Origin: Chryseobacterium luquanense
GTDB lineage: Bacteria > Bacteroidota > Bacteroidia > Flavobacteriales > Weeksellaceae
Assembly (NCBI RefSeq): GCF_026460945.1
Contig: NZ_JAOVZV010000001.1
Span: 310,001 to 374,000, forward strand
Length of the DNA stretch: 64,000 nucleotides
Direction of reading: 5' to 3'
Shown: positions 8,285 to 17,055 of the stretch, piece after piece
How the letters are laid out: every line of letters begins with the position of its first letter
Numbering within the stretch: position 1 is the stretch's first letter
The notes under the pieces: generated by a model
What the model was told of the DNA's origin: nothing
What the model saw: only the letters and a program-made list of their open reading frames with translations
Database searches by the model: none
Made by a program: the position numbers and the translations under genes

Positions 8285-10819
8285 TTAAGCTGAATTTCTA
8301 CTTGCATTAATATTTCCAAATAAAGAACGTGTTACCAGCTTTTCATAAGCTTCTTTATTCCCTTCTCCTTTCTGAATTTTCATTAAAGCATATTGCTGAA
8401 TACTTAATAACGGAAGTACAATTTTCTCACGGATTTTCACCGATTTTCTTGAAAGCGGATCTTCCTGTTGAAGCAATTTAAATCCAGTCAATTCCAACAT
8501 AATATCTTTTGAAAGATTATATTCAGAGAATAAAACATTCCAGAACTCTCCGAATTTCGGATTATTTTTAATATAATACGTTAATGGAAAATAAGACTTG
8601 TTCATACTCATCATCGAGTTTAAAACTAATGTCTTAAAGAAATCTGAACCTTTATATAAATCAATAACTTCATCAAATCTTCCCTGCTCTTTCATCTGTT
8701 GCATTGCAAAACCAAATCCGAAAAATCCTGGGACATTTTGTTTCAACTGTGACCAAGAACCTACAAAAGGAATTGCTCTTAAGTCTTCAAATTTCAATTC
8801 ACTGTCTCCTCCGCGTTTTGAGGGTCGACTTCCAATATTGGTTTTCCCGTAATATTCCAACGTACTCATTTCTTGCAAGTAAGGAACGAACATCGGATGT
8901 GCTTTTAAATCTGAATATTTTTTATAACTAATATCCGCCAATTCAATAATTAAAGCTCTTTCTTTTTCCGTTAAGTCTTTTTTAGAATTTTTGAAAACGT
9001 CATTTTCAACTCCGGCTGTCAAAAGTTGTTCGAAATTGTATTTTGCCTGTTCTTTGTTTCCAAAAATACTTGTAATGGTTTGTCCCTGAATTGTTAATTC
9101 AATCTTATTATTGGCAATTGTCTTTCCTTGTGAGGCATAAAAATCATGGGTTTTCCCTCCACCTCTTGCAGGAGGTCCGCCTCTTCCGTCGAAGAAAATT
9201 ACTTTAATTCCGTTTTCTTCTGAAAGTTTGGTTAAAACTTCTTTTGCTTTATAAATTTCCCAGTTGGCTTTTAAATAACCACCATCTTTTGTACCGTCTG
9301 AGAAACCAAGCATAATTGTCTGTTGATTTCCTCGTCTTGTTAAATGTTTCTGATAAACAGGATTTTTGTACAATTCATTCATTACATTTTCAGCGTTGGC
9401 AAGACCTTCCATTGTTTCAAAAAGCGGAACAATATCCATATTTATTTCTTCATCCTGATAACCTGAAATTTTGAAAAATGCATACACATTCATCACATCT
9501 TTCACTGCATCAGAATTTGAAATAATGTAGCGATTCATTCCACGAAGTCCGTTTGACTGTTGGATTTCTTTGATTTGTGCAACATTGATTAAAGTATCGG
9601 CAACAATTTCATCATAAGATTCAGTATCTATTTTCTCTGAAATTTCAATCAGTTTATTGAATTTCTCAACATAATCAGCTTCAATATCGCCAAAAAGCTT
9701 TGAAAAAACATCATCAATCACTTTCTGATGAATTCTGCTGTCTTGTCGAATATCTAGAGTCGCAAAGTGAGTTCCGAAAATTTTCACACGATCTCTGAAA
9801 TTCTGAAGCAAATCTAAAAACAAAGAATTATGTTGACTCACCAATATTTTTTCAACATCATTTAATCTCGTTAAAATATCTTCAGTCGTAATTTTTTCAT
9901 TTCTAAAAATAGCGCTGTACAATTCATTGCTTAATTGAGTTAAAATTTCAGAAACTCCTCTGAAACTCAATCTTCTTCTTACATCTTTTAAATTTCCATA
10001 ATAAGATTTTAAAATTGCTGTACGAAGTTCTTCTGAAACTCTTTTAGTAACCGGGGCCGTAACAAATGGATTTCCGTCACGATCTCCACCCGGCCAAAAA
10101 CCAAGCTGAATAATATCTTCGTGAAGATTAAAATGCCCGTTATCAAAAGTTTTTCTGATTTTCGTAAATAATTCTCCTATCGTATCATAATAAACATAAC
10201 GCAAATAATGAATGATACTCAATGCTTCATCAATCGGAGTTGGTTTTTCTTTATTTACAAAAGGAGTTTTTCCTAGTTGTTGCAAAAGGGTATCAATATT
10301 TGTGATCGAATCATCTGTAATCGCTTTTCTCAAATCATGAATAATTCTTTGAACCGAACTTGGATAAAATTGCGTCGGATGTGCCGTAAAAACAACTTTT
10401 ACAGTAAAATCTTTCAATTTTTCACGCACTTTTTCCAGTTTATGATCGTGAAAAGATCTTTCATAAAGATTGGTAACTGTCCCGCTGTCGCTTTCAGAAT
10501 GTAATCCAGGAAAAGCGGCATCTTCAATACTATCAAACAAAACTACCTGTCTTTCAATGTACTGAATGATTTTGAAAAGCAATTCCAATTTCTGTTCTTC
10601 GGTTTCTAAATCGGTGTGGTTTTTAAAAAATTCCTCAACAATTACTTCCGGAGTTTTTCCCTCATCGTACCCGATTTTACTTTCTTCACAAAGAAAAGGA
10701 AGCAACATTCCGATATTGGTCATTTTATCATAAGGCAGGCTCATAAACAATGAATTGTAGATTTGGAACTTATTTTCCACAATCTGCCTGAATTTTTCTG
10801 CGCGCTGGTCGTGTATCAT
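8285..10819 (-). CDS. ppc: Phosphoenolpyruvate carboxylase
   Basis: This enzyme carboxylates PEP to oxaloacetate, replenishing the TCA cycle. The start is ATG at 10819 (MIHDQRAEKF), giving 844 residues; the longer frame begins at a TTG with no family similarity. Catalytic motifs are VFTAHPTQFYPSS (His), GFWPGGDRDGNPFVTA, LGFSDGTKDGGYLKANW (Lys) and FFDGRGGPPARGGG (glycine loop). The C-terminus is somewhat short of the E. coli enzyme but complete, ending NASRNSA. It is a single gene on the minus strand with its own terminator. Confidence 0.97.
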   Translation of the reverse strand: MIHDQRAEKFRQIVENKFQIYNSLFMSLPYDKMTNIGMLLPFLCEESKIGYDEGKTPEVIVEEFFKNHTDLETEEQKLELLFKIIQYIERQVVLFDSIEDAAFPGLHSESDSGTVTNLYERSFHDHKLEKVREKLKDFTVKVVFTAHPTQFYPSSVQRIIHDLRKAITDDSITNIDTLLQQLGKTPFVNKEKPTPIDEALSIIHYLRYVYYDTIGELFTKIRKTFDNGHFNLHEDIIQLGFWPGGDRDGNPFVTAPVTKRVSEELRTAILKSYYGNLKDVRRRLSFRGVSEILTQLSNELYSAIFRNEKITTEDILTRLNDVEKILVSQHNSLFLDLLQNFRDRVKIFGTHFATLDIRQDSRIHQKVIDDVFSKLFGDIEADYVEKFNKLIEISEKIDTESYDEIVADTLINVAQIKEIQQSNGLRGMNRYIISNSDAVKDVMNVYAFFKISGYQDEEINMDIVPLFETMEGLANAENVMNELYKNPVYQKHLTRRGNQQTIMLGFSDGTKDGGYLKANWEIYKAKEVLTKLSEENGIKVIFFDGRGGPPARGGGKTHDFYASQGKTIANNKIELTIQGQTITSIFGNKEQAKYNFEQLLTAGVENDVFKNSKKDLTEKERALIIELADISYKKYSDLKAHPMFVPYLQEMSTLEYYGKTNIGSRPSKRGGDSELKFEDLRAIPFVGSWSQLKQNVPGFFGFGFAMQQMKEQGRFDEVIDLYKGSDFFKTLVLNSMMSMNKSYFPLTYYIKNNPKFGEFWNVLFSEYNLSKDIMLELTGFKLLQQEDPLSRKSVKIREKIVLPLLSIQQYALMKIQKGEGNKEAYEKLVTRSLFGNINASRNSA

Positions 10820-10927
10820 ATAACAAATGTAAAGGATTCTTCTAAAATAATAACTTCTAAACAACAGATAAATACTATATTTAATAATTATTTTTCTTAA
10901 ACTTATAATCTTAAATTATATTCGAAA

Positions 10928-11635
10928 ATGAAAAAAAAATTATTCATCTTATTTTTGATTACTTTCAGTATTGCTCATACTCAGGAATTAAAATTTGAAA
11001 ATTCAAATCTGGAGAAAATTATTTTAAGCAAATATCCTAAAATTGACCAAAATAAAAATGGAAAAATAGATAAACCTGAAGCCGAAAGTTTAAAAGAACT
11101 TAATCTAATGAAAGAGAATTTAGAAAATATCAATGACATCGTATTTTTTAAAAACCTTGAATATCTTTCATTAACTACAAATAAATTAGAAAACATCAAA
11201 ATAAATAATTTTAAATATCTTAAAAAACTTTATTGTGCCAGAAATAATTTGAAAAGTTTAGAAATTTCAAATCTTCCAAATCTTACTGAATTCGCTTGTG
11301 GATTAAATAAATTAACTACCGTGGATATTAAAAATTGTCCAAACATAGAATCAATGAATATGATGGACAATCTTCTCACTACAATTGATTTAAAACAATT
11401 TAAAAAATTAAAATATTTAACAGTTGACGGTAATAAATTAAAGCAACTTGACCTATCTAAAAATCCAAACTTAGAACAGATTACAATAAATAATAATAAA
11501 ATAGAAGAGATTGATATTACTAAAAATCAAAAACTGATAATGCATATTTTATATATTGATAAACACGTAAAGATAGTTGGCACAGAAAATCAAATGAAAA
11601 ATTACAGACCTGGACCTGTTGTAATTCAAAATTAA
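10928..11635 (+). CDS. Secreted leucine-rich repeat protein
   Basis: The 235-residue product has a signal peptide (ILFLITFSIAHTQ), an EF-hand-like loop (DQNKNGKIDKPEAE, near residue 40), and about seven leucine-rich repeats of the form LKxLxxxxNxLxxLdl. Such proteins are exported in flavobacteria and bind partners through the repeat face. No C-terminal type IX secretion domain is seen, so it may stay in the periplasm. It starts a cluster of four small genes running to 12862. The function is unknown. Confidence 0.8.
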   Translation: MKKKLFILFLITFSIAHTQELKFENSNLEKIILSKYPKIDQNKNGKIDKPEAESLKELNLMKENLENINDIVFFKNLEYLSLTTNKLENIKINNFKYLKKLYCARNNLKSLEISNLPNLTEFACGLNKLTTVDIKNCPNIESMNMMDNLLTTIDLKQFKKLKYLTVDGNKLKQLDLSKNPNLEQITINNNKIEEIDITKNQKLIMHILYIDKHVKIVGTENQMKNYRPGPVVIQN

Positions 11636-11645
11636 TATTTATCAA

Positions 11646-12050
11646 ATGAAAAATTTATTTCTTTTTATTTTAATGAACTTTCTTTTCACAGCTTGCGCAG
11701 AAACCTGTTATAATCCGCCGCAACCGATTGTTTTTGAATTTGTAAATTCTAATGATGAAAATCTTATTACGAATGGAACGCTGACTCAATATTCAATCAA
11801 AGAAGAAAATCAGACAGGAATTCAACTTACGAAAACATCAGATGATAAAATTCTTTTAGAAAACGTTGGCGCTTATAATGGTATAAAAAATTATACTTTC
11901 AGTTCAAATATTAAAGAATTTGAATTTTCAATTGAATCTTCAGAGTTTAATTCGGGTTGTGATGGTTATCAAATTAATAAATTAACGTTTACAGGAATTG
12001 CAATTGATGTAAAAGACGAAAATGGTCGTTATAAAATAATTTTCCAATAA
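11646..12050 (+). CDS. Small lipoprotein, paralogue of the 12188 gene
   Basis: The 134-residue product has a lipobox (FLFTAC, Cys 17) and a beta-rich mature part. It shares FEFVNxxxENLxxNGT, the spaced Cys pair and the closing CDGYQIxxxxF with the next gene, so the two are tandem paralogues. Separation from the LRR gene is 10 bases, which suggests co-transcription. No known domain is recognised. Confidence 0.75.
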   Translation: MKNLFLFILMNFLFTACAETCYNPPQPIVFEFVNSNDENLITNGTLTQYSIKEENQTGIQLTKTSDDKILLENVGAYNGIKNYTFSSNIKEFEFSIESSEFNSGCDGYQINKLTFTGIAIDVKDENGRYKIIFQ

Positions 12051-12123
12051 ATTATAAAATACAGTTACAAATAACTGAAACATTAGTAAATGAACAATTT
12101 ACAGCTACAACTTTTTCAACTTT

Positions 12124-12160
12124 AAGGGAATTTTAATTAAGAAATTCCCTATTTTTTTTG
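12124..12160 (+). terminator. Terminator after the first lipoprotein paralogue
   Basis: AGGGAATTT and AAATTCCCT form a stem followed by a run of eight T. Confidence 0.85.
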
Positions 12161-12187
12161 TAGTTTCGTGATGACCAAATCTAAAAT

Positions 12188-12595
12188 ATGTTGATGATAA
12201 AGAAAATCTTGCTGTTGTTGTGTTTTTCAATCCTTGTAATTTCCTGTAAAAAAGACTGTTACACTGCTCCCGAAAAAGTGGTTTTTGAATTTGTAAACGC
12301 AGCGGGAGAAAATTTAATGGAAAACGGAACGATTACGTCCGTTGGAATTACAGAAGATACAGGAGTCGGTGTAGAAGTAACAAAAACTGATGATTACAAA
12401 GTGATTTTGCAACGTGTAGGCTCATTCAATGGAACTAAGAATTATAGAATCGCTTCCGTTGTGCAGTTTGTTGACTTTTCCATTCGTTCGTCTAATGTGA
12501 CGACAGATTGTGACGGATATCAGATTGATGAGATTAATTTTCAAAATGCTGATGCAACAAAAGAAGCGGGATATTACAGAATTGTATTAGATTAA
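12188..12595 (+). CDS. Small lipoprotein, paralogue of the 11646 gene
   Basis: The 135-residue product has a signal and lipobox (CFSILVISC) and the same framework as its neighbour: CYxxPxxxVFEFVN, a central NGTxxxxGITED region and a final CDGYQIDEINF. ATG codons occur at 12188 and 12194; the first is used here. It is followed after nine bases by a small membrane-protein gene, so both are likely on one message. The role is not known. Confidence 0.75.
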   Translation: MLMIKKILLLLCFSILVISCKKDCYTAPEKVVFEFVNAAGENLMENGTITSVGITEDTGVGVEVTKTDDYKVILQRVGSFNGTKNYRIASVVQFVDFSIRSSNVTTDCDGYQIDEINFQNADATKEAGYYRIVLD

Positions 12596-12604
12596 AAACT
12601 AAAA

Positions 12605-12862
12605 ATGATGAAACCAAATAAATTATCAGACCTCAGTTTAGAAAAACTCGAATCAAAGAAAAAAACAGTACAAAGTTTAGCAATAGGATTAGGAATTGTA
12701 ATGTTAATTGCGTGTTCCATACTCTTCTATTTTGCGATTACTTCCAAAAATTTTGCTTTAATTGCTGTTGCGATAGGAAGTTTAATGTCTTTGATGCCTA
12801 TTTTAATTAGCATTGGTCAAATTAATGCTGAAATAAAATCAAGAAAATCTAAATATTTGTAA
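12605..12862 (+). CDS. Small membrane protein with two helices (85 aa)
   Basis: A charged N-terminus (KLSDLSLEKLESKKKTVQ) is followed by two hydrophobic segments at about residues 24-47 and 52-72 and a basic tail. The N-terminal LSxEKLxxKKK pattern occurs in small membrane proteins of Bacteroidota, for which no experimentally supported function is known to me. The spacing suggests co-transcription with the upstream lipoprotein gene. Confidence 0.65.
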   Translation: MMKPNKLSDLSLEKLESKKKTVQSLAIGLGIVMLIACSILFYFAITSKNFALIAVAIGSLMSLMPILISIGQINAEIKSRKSKYL

Positions 12863-13005
12863 TTAAGTTATTGTTCAGTTTTAATAATTTAAATTAAAGC
12901 AAAATTTCAATAGTTTAAATAAAATTAAATCATATAGATTTTAAAATTTCCTTAACTCAGTTTTCGTATTTCTATTCTTACATTTGATGTAAATAATTTA
13001 GAACA

Positions 13006-14169
13006 ATGCTTAATTTCGAGTTTAAAAATCCTACAAAAATACTTTTCGGAAAAGGTGAAATTGCAAAAATTTCAAAAGAAGTTCCCAAAGATGCCAAAGT
13101 TTTAATGATTTACGGAGGCGGAAGCATCAAAAATAATGGTGTTTACGACCAAGTAAAAGAAGCTTTAAAAGACCACGATTTACACGAATTTGGTGGAGTT
13201 CCTGCCAATCCGGAATATGAAGTTTTAGTTGATGCGTTAAATTTTATTAAAAAGAACAACATCACTTATCTCCTTGCTGTTGGTGGCGGTTCTGTGATTG
13301 ATGGGGTTAAATTTATCTCTGCTGCAGCCAATTATGATGGTGAACCTTGGGAAATCCTGAAAAAACCAGTTCGTACTTTTGAAGGTGAAGGAATGCCTTT
13401 CGGAACCATCTTAACTTTACCTGCAACAGGTTCTGAAATGAATTCAGGCTATGTAATCTCAAGAAGAGAAACGAATGAAAAATTATCTTCCGGCGGACCG
13501 GGATTATTTCCACAGTTTTCAGTTTTAGACCCGGAAGTTATCAAATCAATTCCAAAAAATCAGATTGCAAACGGAATTGCCGATGCTTACACGCATGTTT
13601 TAGAACAATATATGACGGCGCCGTCTTCTGCAGATCTTCAGGAAAGAATTGCAGAAAGTATTTTAATCAGTCTTCAAAATGCCGCTCCAAAAGTAATGTC
13701 TGATGATTTTGATTACGATGCTGCCGGAAATTTTATGTGGTGTTGTACAATGGCTTTAAATGGGTTAATTCAAAAAGGAGTGATTAAAGACTGGGCTGTT
13801 CATGCAATGGGACACGAATTAACCGCTTATTATGGAATTGATCATGCAAGAACTTTAGCTGTTATTGCACCTTCGCATTACCGCTATAATTTCGAAACCA
13901 AAAAAGGAAAATTAGCTCAATATGCTGAAAGAGTTTGGGGAATTACAGAAGGAAGCGTTGAAGAAAAAGCCGAACTGGCAATTGTAAAAATGGAAGAGTT
14001 TTTCCAAAGTTTAAATATTCAAACTAAACTTTCAGATTATACTCAAGATTTTAACGGAACAGCAGAAAGAATTGAAAAAGCTTTTACTGAAAGAAATTGG
14101 TTAGGTTTAGGCGAAAACAAAAATCTGACCCCAAAAGATGCTTTCAAAATTGTAGAGATGAGCTATTAA
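13006..14169 (+). CDS. yqhD: Iron-containing alcohol/aldehyde dehydrogenase, YqhD/BDH type
   Basis: The 387-residue product aligns by eye throughout with E. coli YqhD: FKNPTKILFGKGEIAKI at the start, YGGGSIKNNG, LAVGGGSVIDGVKFISAAAN, ILTLPATGSEMNSG, and the metal-site HAMGHELTAYYGIDHARTLA. Family members reduce aldehydes to alcohols with NADPH and a divalent metal, often in response to lipid-peroxide aldehydes. It stands alone on the plus strand with a plausible -7 box TACATTTG at 12979-12986. The substrate is inferred from the family. Confidence 0.92.
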   Translation: MLNFEFKNPTKILFGKGEIAKISKEVPKDAKVLMIYGGGSIKNNGVYDQVKEALKDHDLHEFGGVPANPEYEVLVDALNFIKKNNITYLLAVGGGSVIDGVKFISAAANYDGEPWEILKKPVRTFEGEGMPFGTILTLPATGSEMNSGYVISRRETNEKLSSGGPGLFPQFSVLDPEVIKSIPKNQIANGIADAYTHVLEQYMTAPSSADLQERIAESILISLQNAAPKVMSDDFDYDAAGNFMWCCTMALNGLIQKGVIKDWAVHAMGHELTAYYGIDHARTLAVIAPSHYRYNFETKKGKLAQYAERVWGITEGSVEEKAELAIVKMEEFFQSLNIQTKLSDYTQDFNGTAERIEKAFTERNWLGLGENKNLTPKDAFKIVEMSY

Positions 14170-14349
14170 CAAAGTGATGATGGAACATTGAAGCTGAAAT
14201 AAATTTGTTTTTTTATGGCATTTTTCTTTCTTGCTTCTTTCTTCCTACCTCAAATTATCTTTTCTACAAACATTTGTTTAAAAAAGCTGAATTTCATTAT
14301 AGATATTACAAATTTATTTATATTTTAGCATATTCTTAAATTTGTGAAA

Positions 14350-14808
14350 ATGAAAAAACACTTACTCTTATTTGCCTTTTCTGCATTAGCTCTTACATCT
14401 TGTGAAGATGATGATGTTCAGGGTTACGAAATGGATATGCTGAAAGGTGAATGGAAAACTGTAAAAACAGAAATCATATCTGGAAAAGACAATAAAACTG
14501 TAATTTCTACAGACACACCTACAGGGTGCAGTACTAAAAATATTACAGAGTTCAGAACCGATTTTTATACTGCTTATACAGGTTTTTCAGGAGTTGGAAC
14601 TACTTGTACAAGTCAAAAAACAGAAGGTACATATACTTATAATGAAGAAGATAAAGTTCTTGTCTTTAAATATGACAACGATATGGACAGACCTAATAAA
14701 GTTGTTATTTTGAGTAGTACAGAACTAAAAATCCTGCAAATGCATGATAGCATAGATATAGACGGAGATCTTATTCCGGATTTAACCTACATTACTTACA
14801 AAAGATAA
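14350..14808 (+). CDS. Lipocalin-like lipoprotein
   Basis: The ATG at 14350 gives a lipoprotein signal (MKKHLLLFAFSALALTSC) with an acidic stretch after the lipobox Cys (EDDD). The open frame starts at an in-frame GTG two codons earlier. The mature part has the GxWKTVKTEI and TFxYxxxxKVLVFKYD pattern of lipocalin-like DUF4923/DUF5004-type proteins of Bacteroidota. The 16557 gene has the same layout. Ligand and function are unknown. Confidence 0.75.
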   Translation: MKKHLLLFAFSALALTSCEDDDVQGYEMDMLKGEWKTVKTEIISGKDNKTVISTDTPTGCSTKNITEFRTDFYTAYTGFSGVGTTCTSQKTEGTYTYNEEDKVLVFKYDNDMDRPNKVVILSSTELKILQMHDSIDIDGDLIPDLTYITYKR

Positions 14809-14812
14809 AACG

Positions 14813-14840
14813 AAACTCCCGATATACGGGAGTTTTTTAT
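14813..14840 (+). terminator. Terminator after the lipocalin-like gene
   Basis: AACTCCCG and CGGGAGTT form a stem across GATATA, with a T-run after it. Confidence 0.85.
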
Positions 14841-14869
14841 TATATTTATTTCCATAAAATTTAGAAACA

Positions 14870-15526
14870 ATGAAGAAGATTTTTTCAGCATTCCTATTGC
14901 TGACTTTCGCCCTAATTTTTGCTCAGGAAAAACAGCCGATGTTTTGGCAAGACATTCAAAATTTCAAAAAACTTGATCAGGAAACAACTCCACCTAAAAA
15001 TTCTATTTTATTAGTAGGAAGTTCATCTTTTACAAAATGGCAAGATGTTTCAGATTACTTTCCGGGAAAAGTTGTTATTAACAGAGGTTTTGGAGGTTCT
15101 AGATTAACAGATTTAAATTATTTTTCGGAAGATTTATTAAGTCCATACCAACCTAAACAAATCATCATTTATTGCGGAGAAAATGATTTTGCTGATAATA
15201 TAAAACTAAAAGCGGATGTAGTAATTGATCGATACAAGACTTTTTATAAAAAAATTCGTGCAAAGTTTCCAAATATTCAGGTTGATTATATTTCAATAAA
15301 ATATTCTCCAAGCAGAGAAAATCTTTGGCCACAAATGAAAGAAGCTAATAAAAAGATTGCTAAGTTTATGAAAAAAGAAAAAAATGCGGATTTCATAGAC
15401 ATCACAAAAGTAATGAACGATTCAAACGGAAATATTCGAAAAGATTTGTTTGTAGAAGATATGCTTCACATGACTCCGGAAGGCTACAGATTGTGGACTT
15501 CTGTGATGAATCCTTACATGAAATAA
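14870..15526 (+). CDS. Secreted SGNH/GDSL hydrolase
   Basis: The 218-residue protein has a signal peptide cut after IFAQ, followed by the SGNH blocks in order: ILLVGSSSFTKW (nucleophile Ser), INRGFGGSRLTD, IIYCGENDFADN (Gly and Asn) and DMLHMTPEGYRLW (Asp and His). Such esterases remove acyl groups from sugars or lipids. Length is normal for the family. The TPR gene follows after eight bases, so the two likely share a message. The substrate cannot be told. Confidence 0.9.
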   Translation: MKKIFSAFLLLTFALIFAQEKQPMFWQDIQNFKKLDQETTPPKNSILLVGSSSFTKWQDVSDYFPGKVVINRGFGGSRLTDLNYFSEDLLSPYQPKQIIIYCGENDFADNIKLKADVVIDRYKTFYKKIRAKFPNIQVDYISIKYSPSRENLWPQMKEANKKIAKFMKKEKNADFIDITKVMNDSNGNIRKDLFVEDMLHMTPEGYRLWTSVMNPYMK

Positions 15527-15534
15527 CCAAATTT

Positions 15535-16494
15535 ATGATAAAAACTATAACCACTCTTTCAGTTATTTTACTTTCTTCGATGATTTTTTCACAAAAATTG
15601 GACGAGAAAAAATTCGTTAAAGAAATATCAGAAAATGCATGTAAATGCATTGACTCTATTTCTGCATCAAATAAAGAAAAATTAGCTGTAATTAATAATA
15701 TTCATGATTGTATTGATAAACAAACTTCTGCTCTTCAATTAGGATTAATGATTTCGAATTTAGATGAATTGCAAAAAGATGCTAAAGAAGTTAATGGTAA
15801 AAAGCAAGTTAATTTAACAATTAATGCTAATAAAGATTCAAACGAATACAAGGAAAACTACAATAAGATTGAAAGAGTTTTGATGAATGACTGTAAAAGT
15901 TTAAAAACACTTATCAACACTGCTGAAACCAAAGACAATAAATTTTCAGATAATGAAGATGCAGTTGAATATTATACTAGAGCTGTTAATTCTTCTAAAA
16001 AAGAGGATTGGAATGATGCCATTAAAAACTATAAACTGGCTTTAGAGAAAGATCCAAAATTTATTTATGCATGGGATAATTTGGGAATTTGTTACCGTAG
16101 AATAGGCGATTATGACAAGGCTATTGACGCTTATAAAAAATCTGTGGCGATAGATCCTACTGGGAAGATGCCTTTGCAAAATATAGCAATAGCATATATT
16201 TACAAGAAAGAATATCAAAAAGCGATTGATGCCTATTTAGATCTCGACAAAGTTCATCCAAATGATGCTGAAGTTTACTATGGAATAGGTCAGATTTATG
16301 CTCTTCATTTGGAAAATAACGAAAAAGGATTAGATTATATATCAAAAGCCTATAAAATTTATACTCAGCAAAAGTCTCCATACAGAACCGATGCAGAAAA
16401 GATTTTAGGAATAATTTATAATAAAATGAAAGAACAAAATAAGCTTGATAAATTTAAAGAGATATTAAAAAAGAACGATATTAATTTTAAATAA
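15535..16494 (+). CDS. TPR-repeat protein, exported
   Basis: ATG at 15535 gives a signal peptide (MIKTITTLSVILLSSMIFSQ); the open frame upstream reaches only a GTG inside the preceding gene. The first part of the mature protein has conserved Cys (ENACKCIDSI, HDCIDK). The second half holds at least three TPR units (DAIKNYKLALEKDPKFIYAW, KAIDAYKKSVAIDP, KAIDAYLDLDKVHPND). TPR proteins of this kind act as periplasmic or envelope scaffolds. No more specific role can be given. Confidence 0.85.
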   Translation: MIKTITTLSVILLSSMIFSQKLDEKKFVKEISENACKCIDSISASNKEKLAVINNIHDCIDKQTSALQLGLMISNLDELQKDAKEVNGKKQVNLTINANKDSNEYKENYNKIERVLMNDCKSLKTLINTAETKDNKFSDNEDAVEYYTRAVNSSKKEDWNDAIKNYKLALEKDPKFIYAWDNLGICYRRIGDYDKAIDAYKKSVAIDPTGKMPLQNIAIAYIYKKEYQKAIDAYLDLDKVHPNDAEVYYGIGQIYALHLENNEKGLDYISKAYKIYTQQKSPYRTDAEKILGIIYNKMKEQNKLDKFKEILKKNDINFK

Positions 16495-16556
16495 TCAACC
16501 CAATTATTGAGTTTTTGAAATTTAATGAAAATTCATTATCTTGTGAATCTAAAAGA

Positions 16557-17006
16557 ATGAAAATGAAAAAACTTTTAATGTTTGTCTTCGCTGCAGGATT
16601 GGTTTTCAACTCCTGTTCAAAAGATGACGATGAACCAGTCAACGAGTTTTCTCTAGTCGGAATATGGCAGCCTTCAAGAGAAATTGTAGTTTCAGGAAGT
16701 AACGGAGTAACACTTTCAAATACAGCATATTCAGGATGTTTTTTGACGAGTACTTTTGATTTTAAATCAAACAATACTTTAGTTTCAAATATATTCGAAA
16801 TGAATACAAGCAACAATTGCGTAAGCACAGGTATCGAAACAGTTCCTTACACTTATGATCACGCTGCCAAAAAACTTGTTATTGAAGGTGAAAATATTGA
16901 AATAGTAAGCAGAACGGTCAATGAGTTACAGATTGTAAGCGAATATGACGACAGAAATGGTGACGGTGTAGATGATAAAATTATTTTTGTATTGGTTAAA
17001 GTATAA
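16557..17006 (+). CDS. Lipocalin-like lipoprotein, related to the 14350 gene
   Basis: The frame opens at TTG 16515, but the lipoprotein signal MKMKKLLMFVFAAGLVFNSC begins with ATG at 16557. The mature protein starts SKDDDEP and shows GIWQPSREIV, then VPYTYDHAAKKLVIEGE and a final VDDKIIFVLVKV, the same order as the 14350 product. A weak overall likeness marks it as a lipocalin-like surface lipoprotein. The function is unknown. Confidence 0.75.
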   Translation: MKMKKLLMFVFAAGLVFNSCSKDDDEPVNEFSLVGIWQPSREIVVSGSNGVTLSNTAYSGCFLTSTFDFKSNNTLVSNIFEMNTSNNCVSTGIETVPYTYDHAAKKLVIEGENIEIVSRTVNELQIVSEYDDRNGDGVDDKIIFVLVKV

Positions 17007-17036
17007 AAACCAATTCCATTAGGAATTGGTTTTTTC
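17003..17036. terminator. Terminator between convergent genes at 17 kb
   Basis: AACCAATTCC and GGAATTGGTT form a stem with T-runs on either side. It can end both the lipocalin-like gene and the DEAD-box helicase gene. Confidence 0.85.
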
Positions 17037-17055
17037 TTATTCTTTAAATAGGAAG

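Noticed and set aside
8285..10864. Longer starts for ppc, purM, the UbiB-like gene, the MFS transporter and others
   Set aside because: The extended frames begin at TTG or GTG and add residues without family likeness. The internal ATG gives the expected N-terminus or signal peptide.
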